Source of the DNA: Corythucha ciliata
Lineage: Eukaryota; Arthropoda; Insecta; Hemiptera; Tingidae
Direction of reading: 5' to 3'
DNA length: 64,000 nt
Assembly: GCA_038030265.1 (NCBI GenBank)
Contig: CM075943.1
Coordinates: forward strand, 28,024,001 to 28,088,000
The notes beneath the pieces were generated by a model that saw only the letters and a program-made list of their open reading frames with translations, had not been told where the DNA came from and did no database searches. A program made the translations under genes and the position numbers. This document shows positions 48,273 through 59,900 of the stretch, piece by piece; the stretch's first letter is position 1; each line of letters begins with the position of its first letter.

Positions 48273-48420
48273 GGTCTATTCGTTTGTCGTCCCGGACTAC
48301 TCCGAGCAGCAAGAAATTTTGTAACCTCGCGGGTTATCATGTGAAATAACGCGAAAAAATAATGGAAGGTTAGTACTTTCAGTTCTAATAGTGCAGCTCC
48401 GGACGACAAACGAATAGACC
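48273..48420. mobile_element. 148-bp MITE
   Basis: GGTCTATTCGTTTGTCGTCC and its inverse GGACGACAAACGAATAGACC form the ends. It lies 30 bases after the MITE chain. A further small inverted repeat (GGGCGGTATTCCTCATTACG and CGTAATGAGCATCATACCGCCC) follows at about 48471-48571. Confidence 0.7.
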
Positions 48421-48589
48421 TATTATAACAATTATGAACTTCGGCAGTACAAAAAGTAGCGTACAACTCTCGGGCGGTATTCCTCATTACGATATCGGGC
48501 GACAACTGCCCTCGGCTTTACCTCGAGCACTTCCTGCCGCCCTCGACCGTAATGAGCATCATACCGCCCTTGGATCGTAATATACTATT

Positions 48590-49012
48590 TTGATGAGCTA
48601 GGACTCGCCGAATTGGTTTTACGAGTGTCCCAAACTCGTCAGATTTTGTAGGAGGTCAAATCCAACGATGTTGATTTTTCATGGGCCAACCCTGTGAAAT
48701 TTCGTTTTTGAAAAAAGCCAGACCCATGGAATTTATCGGGACCGCGAAATTATGTATTTGTAGCAGCGAGAGCCACGAAATTGCATTTTAATGAGGCTAG
48801 ACGCGCTCATTGACTCGCAAAACTGGTAAAGGATCACATCTTCCAATCTTATTGTTGATGGAAATGATGGGTAACAGCGCGATATTTTATTATTATTATA
48901 ATTTTTTTTTTTTTTTTGCGCATCGAATGTCATGAAATTGCTTTCTTGAGTCGAATGAACCCTGCGAATTTCTTTTGAAAGGGCCACGCTGCAATATTTT
49001 GTTTTTAAGAGT
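48590..49012. repeat. Degenerate minisatellite, family 2
   Basis: AACCCTGTGAAATTTCGTTTT and CCACGAAATTGCATTTTAATG are typical units. A poly(T) run interrupts at 48900-48917. Confidence 0.5.
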
Positions 49013-49014
49013 AA

Positions 49015-49418
49015 AGCTCGGTGCACACGATGCATTGTTTCAAGCATGATGGCCTGCCTGTTTTAAAAACACATCAGGGGCCTATTTTTTGAAAGTTTTT
49101 TCCAACTCTTATCTTTTCACTTTGCACTTTTTCTAACTCTTTCCATGTGACAAATTTGAAGACTGCAAAGTGTAGAGTTGAAAAGTACTTTCAAAAAATA
49201 GGACCCTGGGGGTCAACCATGAGCTAGCGTTGAAAAATTAACGCAAGCGGTAACGGACGCTCTATCACAAATAATGTTATAACGCCATAGATACCGCGTT
49301 TTGACGGTATTTTTACGCTAGCTCATGGTTGACCCCATGGTCATTACCGGGGATCATTATGCTTTTATTCACCATGCAAGTAAATATGCTTCGAAAAATG
49401 CATCGTGTGCACCGAGCT
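49015..49418. mobile_element. Harbinger-like MITE (TAA duplication) holding two more inverted repeats
   Basis: Ends AGCTCGGTGCACACGATGCA and TGCATCGTGTGCACCGAGCT are perfect inverses, flanked by TAA at 49012-49014 and 49419-49421. Inside, 49077-49210 is a hairpin (GGGGCCTATTTTTTGAAAG mirrored by CTTTCAAAAAATAGGACCC). Next to it 49211-49337 is another (GGGTCAACCATGAGCTAGCG and its inverse CGCTAGCTCATGGTTGACCC). Confidence 0.75.
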
Positions 49419-49429
49419 TAAGGCAGAGC

Positions 49430-49755
49430 CGTGAAATTTCTCTCGCATTGACAAGGAGTCAATGGGCTGAAAATGTCACCTTTGAAAAATAAAAGGTGTG
49501 AACTCCCGTGAAATTAACTCGTTTTGAGAAATGCAGCCCTGCAAAATTGGTTTCTGGCGCGCCAAATCCACGAAAATTGGTATGAGAAAAAACTAAACCG
49601 GCGAAGTTTTTTAAAGACTCCTGCAAACGCCAAATTTGGTTATTAAATTAGCTAAAACTGCAAAATTGGGTTCTGTGAGTGTCAAATCCGCGATATTTGG
49701 ACATCAAAAGTTTCTAACCAGCGGAATGGCATTTTTGAATGAGTCAACCCGGTAT
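49430..49755. repeat. Degenerate minisatellite, family 2
   Basis: GCAAAATTGGTTTCTGGCGC, GCCAAATTTGGTTATTAAA and CCGCGATATTTGGACATC are successive units. The array is cut by the next element at 49756 and resumes at 50190. Confidence 0.5.
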
Positions 49756-50182
49756 AATGGGGAACTTGCATGAATGCCCGATTTGGAAGAAAAGTAAACC
49801 GGTGAATTGGCACATGGACAGAACGGTGGTTGCATCCCGATTGGTGCATTTGGTGATTTCTAAATAAATTTCAAAGTTCTTCAAGAAGGGATGGATGGTG
49901 CGAGGAGAAATTACGTCAATGGTCATTTGAGGGAACTATAACATTTTTTGTTTACAAATAACAAGAAAACTTGTCCCCCTGAAAACGCTTCTTACCCCCC
50001 TCTTCCCCACACCATCAATTTCATAGAATAACATTTGACGTAATCAAACACTCACGCAATTTTTTAAAGATTCGCTTTAAAGAAATCCTTGTTTGATTTT
50101 AATGTTTAATGTGAGCAATTGCCTTGTGGAAGAGCTCTCTTCAAGAAACACCAGTGCTTGAGGAATGTGCATGTTCTCCATT
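49756..50182. mobile_element. Short TIR element (AATGGGGAACTTGCA family), third copy
   Basis: Opens AATGGGGAACTTGCATGAAT and closes TGCATGTTCTCCATT. It sits inside a family-2 array (GAGTCAACCCGG before; TTTTTTAGGGAGTCAATCC after). Non-coding. Confidence 0.7.
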
Positions 50183-50189
50183 GGTTTTT

Positions 50190-50620
50190 TAGGGAGTCAA
50201 TCCTGTGTCATTGGCTTTTTGAGTGAGGAAAATCTTTGAAATTCGTTCTGCGAGCAACGGAGCAATGGTTCACAGAATTTGGAATTTATTTGATTTGTGA
50301 TAGCCGCAGTATTACATCATTCGCAGCTCAATATCTGCGAAATTGCAAGTTTCGGGTCTAAATATCCTGAAAAATCCAAGTTTTTGATTTTGATCTTCAT
50401 GAAATTAAAAATTTCGAGGGGTTAATCAGTGACAGTGGAACCCGCGGGCTAGCCGGCTACGACAGTGCCCCAAATCTACTGACGAATAACCGAAAAATTG
50501 CTACATTTGGCATTTCCTTGGCTGAATAAACGCGATATTGCGAGTTTCACGTCTCAATTCAAGCGAAATTGAAAGTTTCGGGTATTTTTAAAGGCCGCGG
50601 ATTCCGCACAAGCGAACCCA
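50190..50620. repeat. Degenerate minisatellite, family 2
   Basis: GAGTCAATCCTGTGTCATTGG, CTGCGAAATTGCAAGTTTCG and ACGCGATATTGCGAGTTTC are units of one loosely periodic tract, more diverged than the other copies. Confidence 0.45.
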
Positions 50621-50759
50621 CACAGCCCTCAAAGCCTGACGAATAGACGCAAACTTGTAACACTTCGAAGGTAACTTTCTGGGTTGTCTGAGGGGTGCAA
50701 ATGGCCCCCGAGAAAGGCCTTGGCCCAAGCGGCGCTCGATTGGCCGCTCTGCCCCCCCC

Positions 50760-51149
50760 CCATTCTGTAACTCTTATCGCGTGCTCAAAACAAAAATGCT
50801 GAATACTGCTATTTTTGAACCCACATGAACCGCGTGCAGCTGAAATCGGTCAAAATTTAAATCGGAGGGTACCGCGTACTCAAGTTCCCGAAAAGCCTAA
50901 TTTTCGAATCGAGCCGTTGAAGCTTTACTGCGGCAATTTCCAGGTTGCTACGAATTTTCCAGTAGTCGATAAGCCGGATGTGACGCGAATTGGGAAGGCC
51001 CCATTCACGTTGATTTGACTCTGAATGAAACGGGATTGGTTCGTCAAAAGTGGTGTAAGTTTTTCCACCCATCCTCTCTGAATTGAAACATATGTTTATG
51101 GAGAGGACGCGGCACTACTCTTGTGTAGTGTGTTGAATGGAAATCGCTA
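50760..51149. other. Noncoding, no gene recognised
   Basis: A C-run ends at 50760. Opposing 67- and 71-codon frames overlap at 50815-51072; neither shows a motif. Confidence 0.4.
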
Positions 51150-51443
51150 TTAGGCTTCGGTTACTATGCGTGCGATTTCTGACGAAAACGTGTTCTGACG
51201 AGCTCTGACGAATTCGCTTAGGGAAGGGAAAATTTCCGTTCAAGGCTTCCGTTACTATGCATGTGATTTCTGATGAAAATTTGTTCTGACGAGTTTGTCC
51301 CCCGTTCGTATTCTGACGAGGATTTCTCTCCCATAGTAACCGCTTTCATTGAAAAGCAGACGTTTGTTTGTTTAAGCGAATTCGTCAGAGCTCGTCAGAA
51401 CACATTTTCGTCAGAAATCGCATGTATAGTAACCCTAGCCTAA
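51150..51443. mobile_element. MITE with ~60-base inverted ends
   Basis: TTAGGCTTCGGTTACTATGC opens and GTATAGTAACCCTAGCCTAA closes it. CGATTTCTGACGAAAACGTG and CTGACGAGCTCTGACGAATTCGC are mirrored on the right. A third, direct copy of the end motif (GGCTTCCGTTACTATGCATG) starts at 51243. Confidence 0.65.
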
Positions 51444-52479
51444 TGCGGTGGTATGGTGAGGTGGAGTCACTTCTGGTTTTTCGCGAGCCAAGACCGTGAA
51501 GAGATTGTCCTCTCCCCCCCCCCCCGCCAGTGAAGCTTGAGCTTGAAGAGAAAAAATGGCTTTTGGCCCCTATAATTAGGTCAGCAAGCTGTGAGCTTTG
51601 TTCAGAAATCGAACGATGTAGACGTAATTTGTCGTTGAATTGCTAATTTTACCACGCTAAAATTGATAATTTTCGGGTCAACAACTGACTGGACCAACCT
51701 AGCAGTATTTAGGTATGTGTTCCTGATAAAAAACATGTCGTCTCTGAAGCAGGAGACAGTTTGAGGGCCTAAATTACTTATTAACCTAGCCTAGGAGTCC
51801 CAAGGGACAAACATCTCGAGTTTAGCCCATGAAGTACCGTTTTCAGGGGGCAACATTGTCAGTTTTTGGAATGAAAATCCAGAAGAAGGATTCAACGATT
51901 TTTTTCCATCAGAAATGCCAGTTTTCGACGGAAACGACCCGAATTTTGTGCCCACAACCACTGGCGGATACAACAAGAAAGGCGTTTATGGTTAATTGGG
52001 TGACCAATGACCACCCCCCCCCCCATGTCGGATCCGTCTGAAAGTTTCAGGACAGAAAATGGCTGAAATGAGGTTTTTTGCGGTATTGACCAATTTTGGG
52101 GGAAGGAATGCTAATTTTGCCGTTATAATGATCATCTGAACACATTGCACTAGAACCTTGCTGTTTGAAGGGCAACATGTCACTTCAATCTGGGAAAACA
52201 ACCAACAAACTAGAAAGTTCATTCAAAATATGAATTTCAGAGAGGCTAAAGAGGAAATGTCGCCATATTAGCCCTACTGTTGGGAGTTTTTGTCCCTAAT
52301 TGTCAATAAGACAAATTTCCAGTTTCTAGGGAGAAAATACAGTGGGGGGAATGCGTGCTTTTGCCCTGAAAGTCTGAATTCAGGTCAAAATATTAAGCTT
52401 TTTGAGGACGTAATTCCACATTTCGTCGTGTAGTTGACACGTTGTGGTGGTCACCCCTACCGTAATGAGATCGTTTTAG
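51444..52479. other. Noncoding, no gene recognised
   Basis: C-runs at about 51517 and 52014. Short frames only, none with a motif I recognise. Confidence 0.4.
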
Positions 52480-52696
52480 GGCTCTTGTAGGTGTGTTTGT
52501 GGAATCGCTGGAACGGGGCTTTACGTCCAACTACCTTTACGGTGTCGTGGACGAGGGCGAGAGCTCACACTTTACTTTTCAACTTTTTTACACATAACTT
52601 GACCTTTGCTCAAATAATCCAACAGTGGGAATCGAACCCACTCAGCAGACGATACCTGGACCTGGAGTCGACGCCCTAGCGACCTCGGCCCCTCGT
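52480..52696 (-). repeat. tRNA-derived SINE
   Basis: On the minus strand, GGGCCGAGGTCGCTAGGGCG (A-box-like, Ser/Leu-tRNA-type D arm) is followed about 40 bases later by GGTTCGATTCC, an exact internal B box. This is the RNA polymerase III promoter layout of tRNA genes and SINEs. The acceptor stem does not close, and sequence continues beyond the tRNA part to a core CGCCCTCGTCCACGAC that recurs at 19.67 kb. It is therefore a SINE and not a working tRNA gene. Confidence 0.65.
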
Positions 52697-53968
52697 GCGT
52701 AGGTGTGTTTATGTTAAGGTTGTTTTTCTGTGTGATGGGAAGAGGGACTTGTGGTTCTTGGATTAGTGAGGGGCTTTTTACAGTTCCATCGATTATGCAC
52801 CTTTCGGGTGTAAAAGAGCAAGTTTAAGAAGACCCTTGAGAGGGCAACCCCTCCTTCCACTCTCACTTACAAGTGGCAACGTTGCTTTTGTTACTCAGGA
52901 GTCAAAGGGGGTCACATTAAGAAGGGTCAAGCAGGCTGAGAAGGAAAGAAGACCTTTTCGGAAGGGCATCCTATTGCCGATGTGTGCATTTCTCATCAAC
53001 CTGCCAGGGTTTTCCTTGACGGGCTCCAGTACTATCCGACCCACTTCTACACTTCTATCTTTTAACTTGAGCTCATTTTCATGTCTCGTCAACCCCCCAT
53101 TTTCATGTCGTCGTCCCCAATTATCTGACATCAGCAACGTCTCTTACCCCCCTCTTCTCATGCTAGTGGCACTGGTGTGCAACGGCAGAAATGCGAGATT
53201 CCAACGTCCACTAAAAGAGCCTCTGCCTTCATGCTCCCCGAAAGAATGAAATTTCCCCATCATCCTTCGTTTGACTGCACTATTAAGCGAATATCGAATT
53301 GTATAAACGAATGTCGAGTTGTTGTTAGTAATCTAATCCTGGCTGTTGATCGACGGGAGGGTGGGGGGCTCTTTATCTTCCAGCTTTTTTCGTTGGTGAA
53401 GAGATAGATGCTCGTCGTTTTCCAAGTTCTGAGGGCTAATTTTTCCGAAATTGAGTACATAAGTACGTGCCTTCGGGCTGCATAGTTTTGAGGTGGAGGG
53501 GAGTTTGAGTGATTTCTAATGAATCACTTTGGCGACCCTTTTCCACTTCATTTTATTTTGTAGTAGCCACACTTTATCGTTGATGAGTTGGGGGTGATCA
53601 GTCGTTTAGCCATTTATTTCATGTTAACCCCCCCTTCCAGCGTCGTGCCCTTTTCGTCACAGGCTTATTGCGTACGGTTTCACTTGGGTGGTGTGGGGAG
53701 GGCGACTGTCTCGGCAATCGGCCAATCCTAATAATTAAGCTACTTGGCCCATTGTTCCCAACAAGCGTTTTCTTACAGAATTAGCCAGGCTCTTCACGGT
53801 TCAACTAGGACATTTTTCTCAATTTCTCTGTCCGTTTTATAAAAGTCATCGATTTTTTCCCTCTTTTTTTGTAGTATTAGTGGGGGGAGGGGAGTTGTGT
53901 GGTTGATTACATTATTTGGATTTCGTCTTAATGACTGTACTGTTTTTATTTGTTGTACCCCTTTTTAG
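52697..53968. other. Upstream region of the Boule-like gene
   Basis: No protein motif in the frames here (for example 52836-53249). The splice acceptor directly before the first recognised coding exon means a 5' UTR or upstream coding exon must lie in or beyond this stretch; I could not place it. Confidence 0.45.
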
Positions 53969-53974
53969 ATTTCT

Positions 53975-56900
53975 ATGATGGAAAATAAGAAGGGTGGTCG
54001 CCGTGATCCTGACTGTGATAAATGTTCGACGACCGGTGAAGAGTGTTCGGTGACGTCCACCGTGACCGCATCCTTGCCCGCGGGCGGCTACGGTGAATTC
54101 CGGCCGAACGCCCCCAAATTCGGCACAGTCGTTCCAAATCGTATTTTCGTCGGCGGCATTCCCGACACTGTTTCTGTTGATGAACTTGAAAAATTATTCT
54201 CGCGGTACGGACGGGTCACTCAGGCCAAAATTATCATGGACCGAGGCGGCGTGCCCAAGGGCTACGGGTTTATAACTTTTGAAACGGACGAAGAAGCGAA
54301 AAATATTCAAATGGATGTAAGGAATTTTTACTTTTGTGACTTTACCTTGCGTTTCATTTATTTTAACGCTCTTTTTTGTGCTCCGAATAGTCTAACGTAG
54401 TCCTGAGGGAAAAGCGTCTGAACATCGCGCCTGCCATAAGAAAACAGGTTGGTTCACTAATCATCGGGTTGTATTGCTTTTTCGGGGGAACTCAAAGTGT
54501 TAAGCTGCGTCCACACTAGTAACACAATTTTTTTATTCAGAGTGAATGGGTATAAGTGTTAAAAACATTTTGGGTAAAGCAACATCAAAAATGGCGTCGG
54601 ACGGGAGCACCCTGTGTGTCCCATCTCAAACCATTCAGGGGGGTTGTCATACAAAAGTGAAACACATTTGAGACGAGGTGAGAGAGAATTTCCCAGCCAT
54701 GCGTGCGTAAATTTTAGCTGTTATTATCAATCTGATCTCGACTCATGTGTATTTAACTTTTCTATGACAACCTCCCTGGAGATACGATGTTTTAAGGGAT
54801 TTAGACTGACGATAAGTTTGAACGTGTAAACCAGGCTTAATAGGTTGATGCCACTTCTGTCAGAAAAATAGCAATTTCACAGCTTAGTCCAGTTAATAAG
54901 AGAACATAGACGACTTGGTCAGTTTAGTGAATTTTTATTTTTCCGCTGTGTTTGAGGTAGTTGGGCGGTAAACATACTAATGGTGGATTTCGTCACCTTG
55001 CCTTAAGGTTCGGCTTAAAATTAAGTCGCCTTAAGGGAAAAAATCCATTAAATGTTATGTAAACAGGGTTATGCTTAGTTAAGCCGAACCTTAAGCCGAG
55101 GTGGTGAAAACCACCATAAAAAGTCCCCGGACTTCTGATGGCAAGTCTTGTAGTGCTTATGAAATCCCGTAATTTGTATCGTGTAGTTAGATTTCTTAAA
55201 AAATGGAAAAACTAGGTCGGTTCATACTGCTATAACTTGCGGTCAAGTTGGTCTAAAATGTTCAAAAATAGTTCATTACAAACGAAATGTAATGCTCTTC
55301 AACTTATTTTCTGTGAACTATCGTGAGAAATTAAAGGTAAAGTCGTTACAACCAAAAGAGTCAAAAACTGCTGAAAATGGCGTTTTTCCCCCAAATTTCC
55401 CAATATTCCCGAGTCGCGTAAGTTGGATGCTACGTATTAGGAATAAAAAGAAGTTAATGGCTAAAAAGTTGTAGCAAATTGTGTCAGCTAGCCATGTGAA
55501 GGGAAGATACTAGGCGCTACGAAGTGAGAGGTTCAATATAGTTTGGAAAAACCAAAACAGGTCACCTTCCCAGAGGTTTCCAGCAGTCCGCTCACGTCGG
55601 ACGTCCAGGGGCTTTTAGTATGTTTACCTCTCAACTACCCCAAACACAGCGGAAAAATAAAAATACACTAAAATCACTAAACCAACCATGTCGTCTACAC
55701 TCTTTTTTCAGTACCTATTGATTGACAGGACTTTATAAAATCCCATGAAAAATTGTATCCCCTGAACGGTTTGAGATAGAGCACTCGGGGTGGTCACTTC
55801 CGACGCTATTTTTGATGTTGTTTTAACCAAATTTTTCTTATAACTAAACCCATTCGCCCTGTATAAATAACTATTTATACAGGGTGTTTCAGAACTTTGC
55901 GGCATCCATTTGCAGGCTTATTCCTGACCGGAAAATATTACGATTTGACGATATAAACGTTGGCCAAAAACGATTTCCCACAGAGATACGGGCAATTTTG
56001 TATTTTTAAAAATGTTGACGATTTTTCCGGGGAAAGTTCAATTTCTGGACTTTTACTTGTCCAAAATTCATTTATGAACACATTTTCGGAAATCTCATAA
56101 AAATTCCCATTGGATGCAACCATTTTCATTCGACATAATTGGTTGTAAGACTGACAGTCGGCAATCTAAGCGGGTGGCAATTATCCGGTATTACAAGCTT
56201 GATGATCTCACCCCTTTTGTTTTTGGCTAGGAATCTCCATTTTCACCAAAAGTTGCCCCATTCAATAAGCTTCAAATTTTTGTATTACAATTTTAGTCCA
56301 GTCAAACCGTATAAAAAAAATACCATACGTGGACAAAAATCTCGTCTTTGATTTTTTCACTTTATTCTATGTTTTTTGGGGTGAGGAACACGAATCTGAA
56401 GAGATCCAACAATATTTCCTTGTGCGTTTTGAGAAAATCGCGAAAAACTGAAAATTTTTGGCACTTTTTTTAGTTTTTCGCTTGCAACTCCTCAATGACG
56501 CATTCTACGGAAAATTTCACCCTGTTCTTTTTTGAAGAGCATTAAGTTCTGCGTCGAATCATTTTTTATTTTGTCACAATTGACCCAGCCGTTTCGCAGG
56601 TATTGATTTTCTTTAAAATGGTAATTTTTAGTCGCTTTTGGCAAAATTGTGTGAAAAAATAAAAGTAGTTCAACTCTCAGTTGAGTTATGTAATCTCTGA
56701 CGCTAACTATAATACTGGTGATATGTTGAGTTTTAACATTTGTGGACAAAGTTGGTGGGCATAGCCACTTTTTTGAAACAAAACCTATTTTCATCGACCT
56801 GTACAGAATATTTTCCGGGCCTTGAAAAATTTGGCAAATATGGTTCCTGGCTGTAAATTTCACCAGCTTTCACTGAAAAATAGTGCAATTTTCATCGAAG

Positions 56901-59900
56901 GCTTCGTTCGATAGTAATAGGCAAAAACGTTCGGCTGAAGAAAGGAATTATTGGAAAATTACTCATTTTGCGAATTTCCCTCTGCGTTTTATTGCCACTT
57001 ATCGGGTCTTCATAAAAACGCCATACATGACTCCTTATAGGAAATTTAACGAGCTTTCAGATGAGTTTCTTTAAAGTTTAATCGGATGGATAGTTTTTGA
57101 GTTATAGGCCGAAGTGTTACAAAAAACGTCTTTTTGCATAAAATGTCAAATTGTTTGACGTTATGGCCCTGTCTTATGTTGATCTTCAAATGAAATTTCA
57201 TATAATAGGTCTGATAGAAAATTCAATCAGCTTTCAGATCGTTTTTCAGAGAAAAAAATTCGACTACTAGTTCCCGAGCTATTGGCAAAAATGTGCAGAA
57301 AAACGTGGTTTTTGGGCCGCCTTTTTTCGCGTTTTTGTCGCATAACTGATACCACTGATTTTTTCTGTAGGTTTCAAGACTTTTCACTTATGTAAAATTC
57401 AATTCTGGACCACTTTGATTTTATGACATTTTCCGATTGGAACAGCCGTTTTTAAGTTGCTGCTGCCTTAGTAATTTTTATTAATTTTACCAAAAGTGGC
57501 AAAAAATGATCATTTAAAAAAAATCAATACCGGTGAATCGGCTGTGTCAACTGTGACAAAAGAAAGAACAATTCGACGCAGAATTCAATACTTTTCAAAA
57601 AATGAGAGGGTAACATCTTCCGTAGAATGCGTCATTAAGGAGTTATAAGCAAAAAATTGAAAAAAGTGCCAAAAATGAGCAGTTTTTCGCGATTTTTTCA
57701 AAACGCACAAGGAAATATTGTTGGATCTCTTCAGATTTGTGTTCCTCACCCCAAAAAACATAGAATAAAGTGAAAAAATCGAAGACGAGATTTTTGTCCA
57801 CGTGGAACTACCGTTTGACTGGACTATTTGTGGATTGCTGCATTAGAACTAGAGTTAATTCACTTTTAATACAAAAAAGCATGAATACGTGACTGACAGT
57901 TCACAGTTCACACTTCTCATTTCTTCACTTCCGAAGTTTCATCCGGCCAAGCGCAGTCGCAATGTCTTTTTTGTGTGTTTAGGTCACCAACAAAAGAGAA
58001 AAGAACCTTCTGAACTAAAAAGATCGATGCACTTATTTTCTGTCGGTGCTCTCTGGACCTTCCATGTCCAATTTTGCTAATTTAGTGAGGCCTTTTGTCT
58101 GATTCTATCAATTGGTCAACAAAAATGGTCCTTTACTCTTTTGTGAGCAAGCTGACACGTACATGGTGTAAATTACGCCAAAGGTTTTGGGAATTGTACT
58201 CCTGTGAGGCGTCTGTACCACGAAGCATTTTCAAATTGACGGTTGTTCTCAACGCGTAGATCGAAATTAGAGGCAAAGAGGTAGGTGCACGTGTACAATC
58301 TCCAAAAGCTCTGGCATCATGTGCTTGTTGAGCAATAGATAAAATCAAACAAAAAGTCTCGCTAAATTAACCAGTCCAGAGAGCAACGACAGAAAAGAAG
58401 TGCATCAATATTTTTTAGTTCAGCAGGTTCATTTCTCTTTTGTCTGTGACTTAAATACACAAACAAGACATTGCGACTGCGTTTGGCCTGCTGAAACTTC
58501 GAAAGTGAAGAATTGGGAAGTGTGAACTGTCAGTCACGTATTCATGCTTTTTTGTATTCAAAGTGAATTAACTCTAACTCTAATGCAGCAATCCACAAAT
58601 TGAAATACAGCAATTTGAAGCTTATTGAATGGGGTAACTTTTGGTGAAATTGGAGATTCCTAGCCAAAAACAAGAGGGGTGAAATCATTAACCGTTTAGG
58701 GGGCAACTTGTAATACCGGATAATTGCCTCCCACTTAGATTGCCGACTGTGAGTCTTACCGTAAATTATGTCGAATGAAAATGGTTGCATCCTATGAGAA
58801 TTTTCATGAGATTTCCGAAAATGTGGTCATAAATGCATTTTGGACAAGTAAAAGTCCAGAAATTGAACTTTTCCCGGAAAAATCGTCAGAATTTTCAAAA
58901 ATAAAAAATGCCCGTATCTTTGTGGGAAATTGTTTTTGACGAACGTTTATTTCGTCAAATCTTAATATTTTCAGGTCAGGAATATGCCTGCAAAAGGGTG
59001 CCGTAAAGTTCTGAAACACCCTGTATAACTTTGTTAAACAACTGGTTACAAAATTGTTCACATTGTGATCAGATATTCTGTAACAAGTTGCAAAAACATA
59101 TCGAAAGATGAATACAGTCGTAAAAAGTATTCTAGCGTGGAGGAAGTCCGATGATCGCGGCGCAATTCAATTATTAAGAACGTCATGGTCTTTGTCCACT
59201 CCATCGCGATTACTCATCGCGGACTTCGCACACGAAGTCCCCATTCACTCAAAATTGAATCAACTGCGAGCATCCCTACTGCCATCCATCAGTCATCCAT
59301 GGACGGCCAGGTTCATGTTGTGTACACAATGCCTGGCGTGTACAGCTTCAAAAGAAGTTCATTCAGAATAATGTTATACGTTTTTTTTATATTTACCGAC
59401 ACGAATCGGGTAACTTATAACAAAAAAAATTGTTATAAAACAGGAAGTTAGGTACATAACTTTTTCCCGTTAGATTTTGTAACTTAACGTTGTAATACAA
59501 ATAAATGAATTTGTAAGTAGTGTGGTTGCAGCTTTAGAGTGGAAAAAAATGGATTTCGTTGCTTTTTTTTACTCAATTTATTGGTGCACGTCAATGCTTG
59601 TGGTTTGACCCTTTTCTTCCTTGTCTAACCTTAGTTTTTTCGCGCGTTATTAGCCCATTGGATTGTCTGATTTTATTTATGTTTTTCGTTTTATGCTTGT
59701 TTCCAGCAGATGTCTGACCGGATCTATCCCGGGTTGATGTCCCCAATCATAATAAATTCGACGGAGCCACCAATGTCTCCAGTCGGCGTCGGCGGTGGTG
59801 GTTCAATCGTAGGTAGTGACCATCCCGGTGGTCATTTGAACGGCGGTGGTCAAATAGACGTCAGCCACTACCAGCAAATTGCTCAGCCTCAATATTACCC

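Noticed and set aside
52610..52696. Functional tRNA gene (minus strand)
   Set aside because: A and B boxes are present but the acceptor stem does not close and the repeat continues beyond; a tRNA-derived SINE fits better.
52836..53249. 137-codon plus frame upstream of the Boule-like gene as a separate protein
   Set aside because: No motif, Ser/Pro/Leu-rich without structure, and no splice or promoter context; treated as noncoding.
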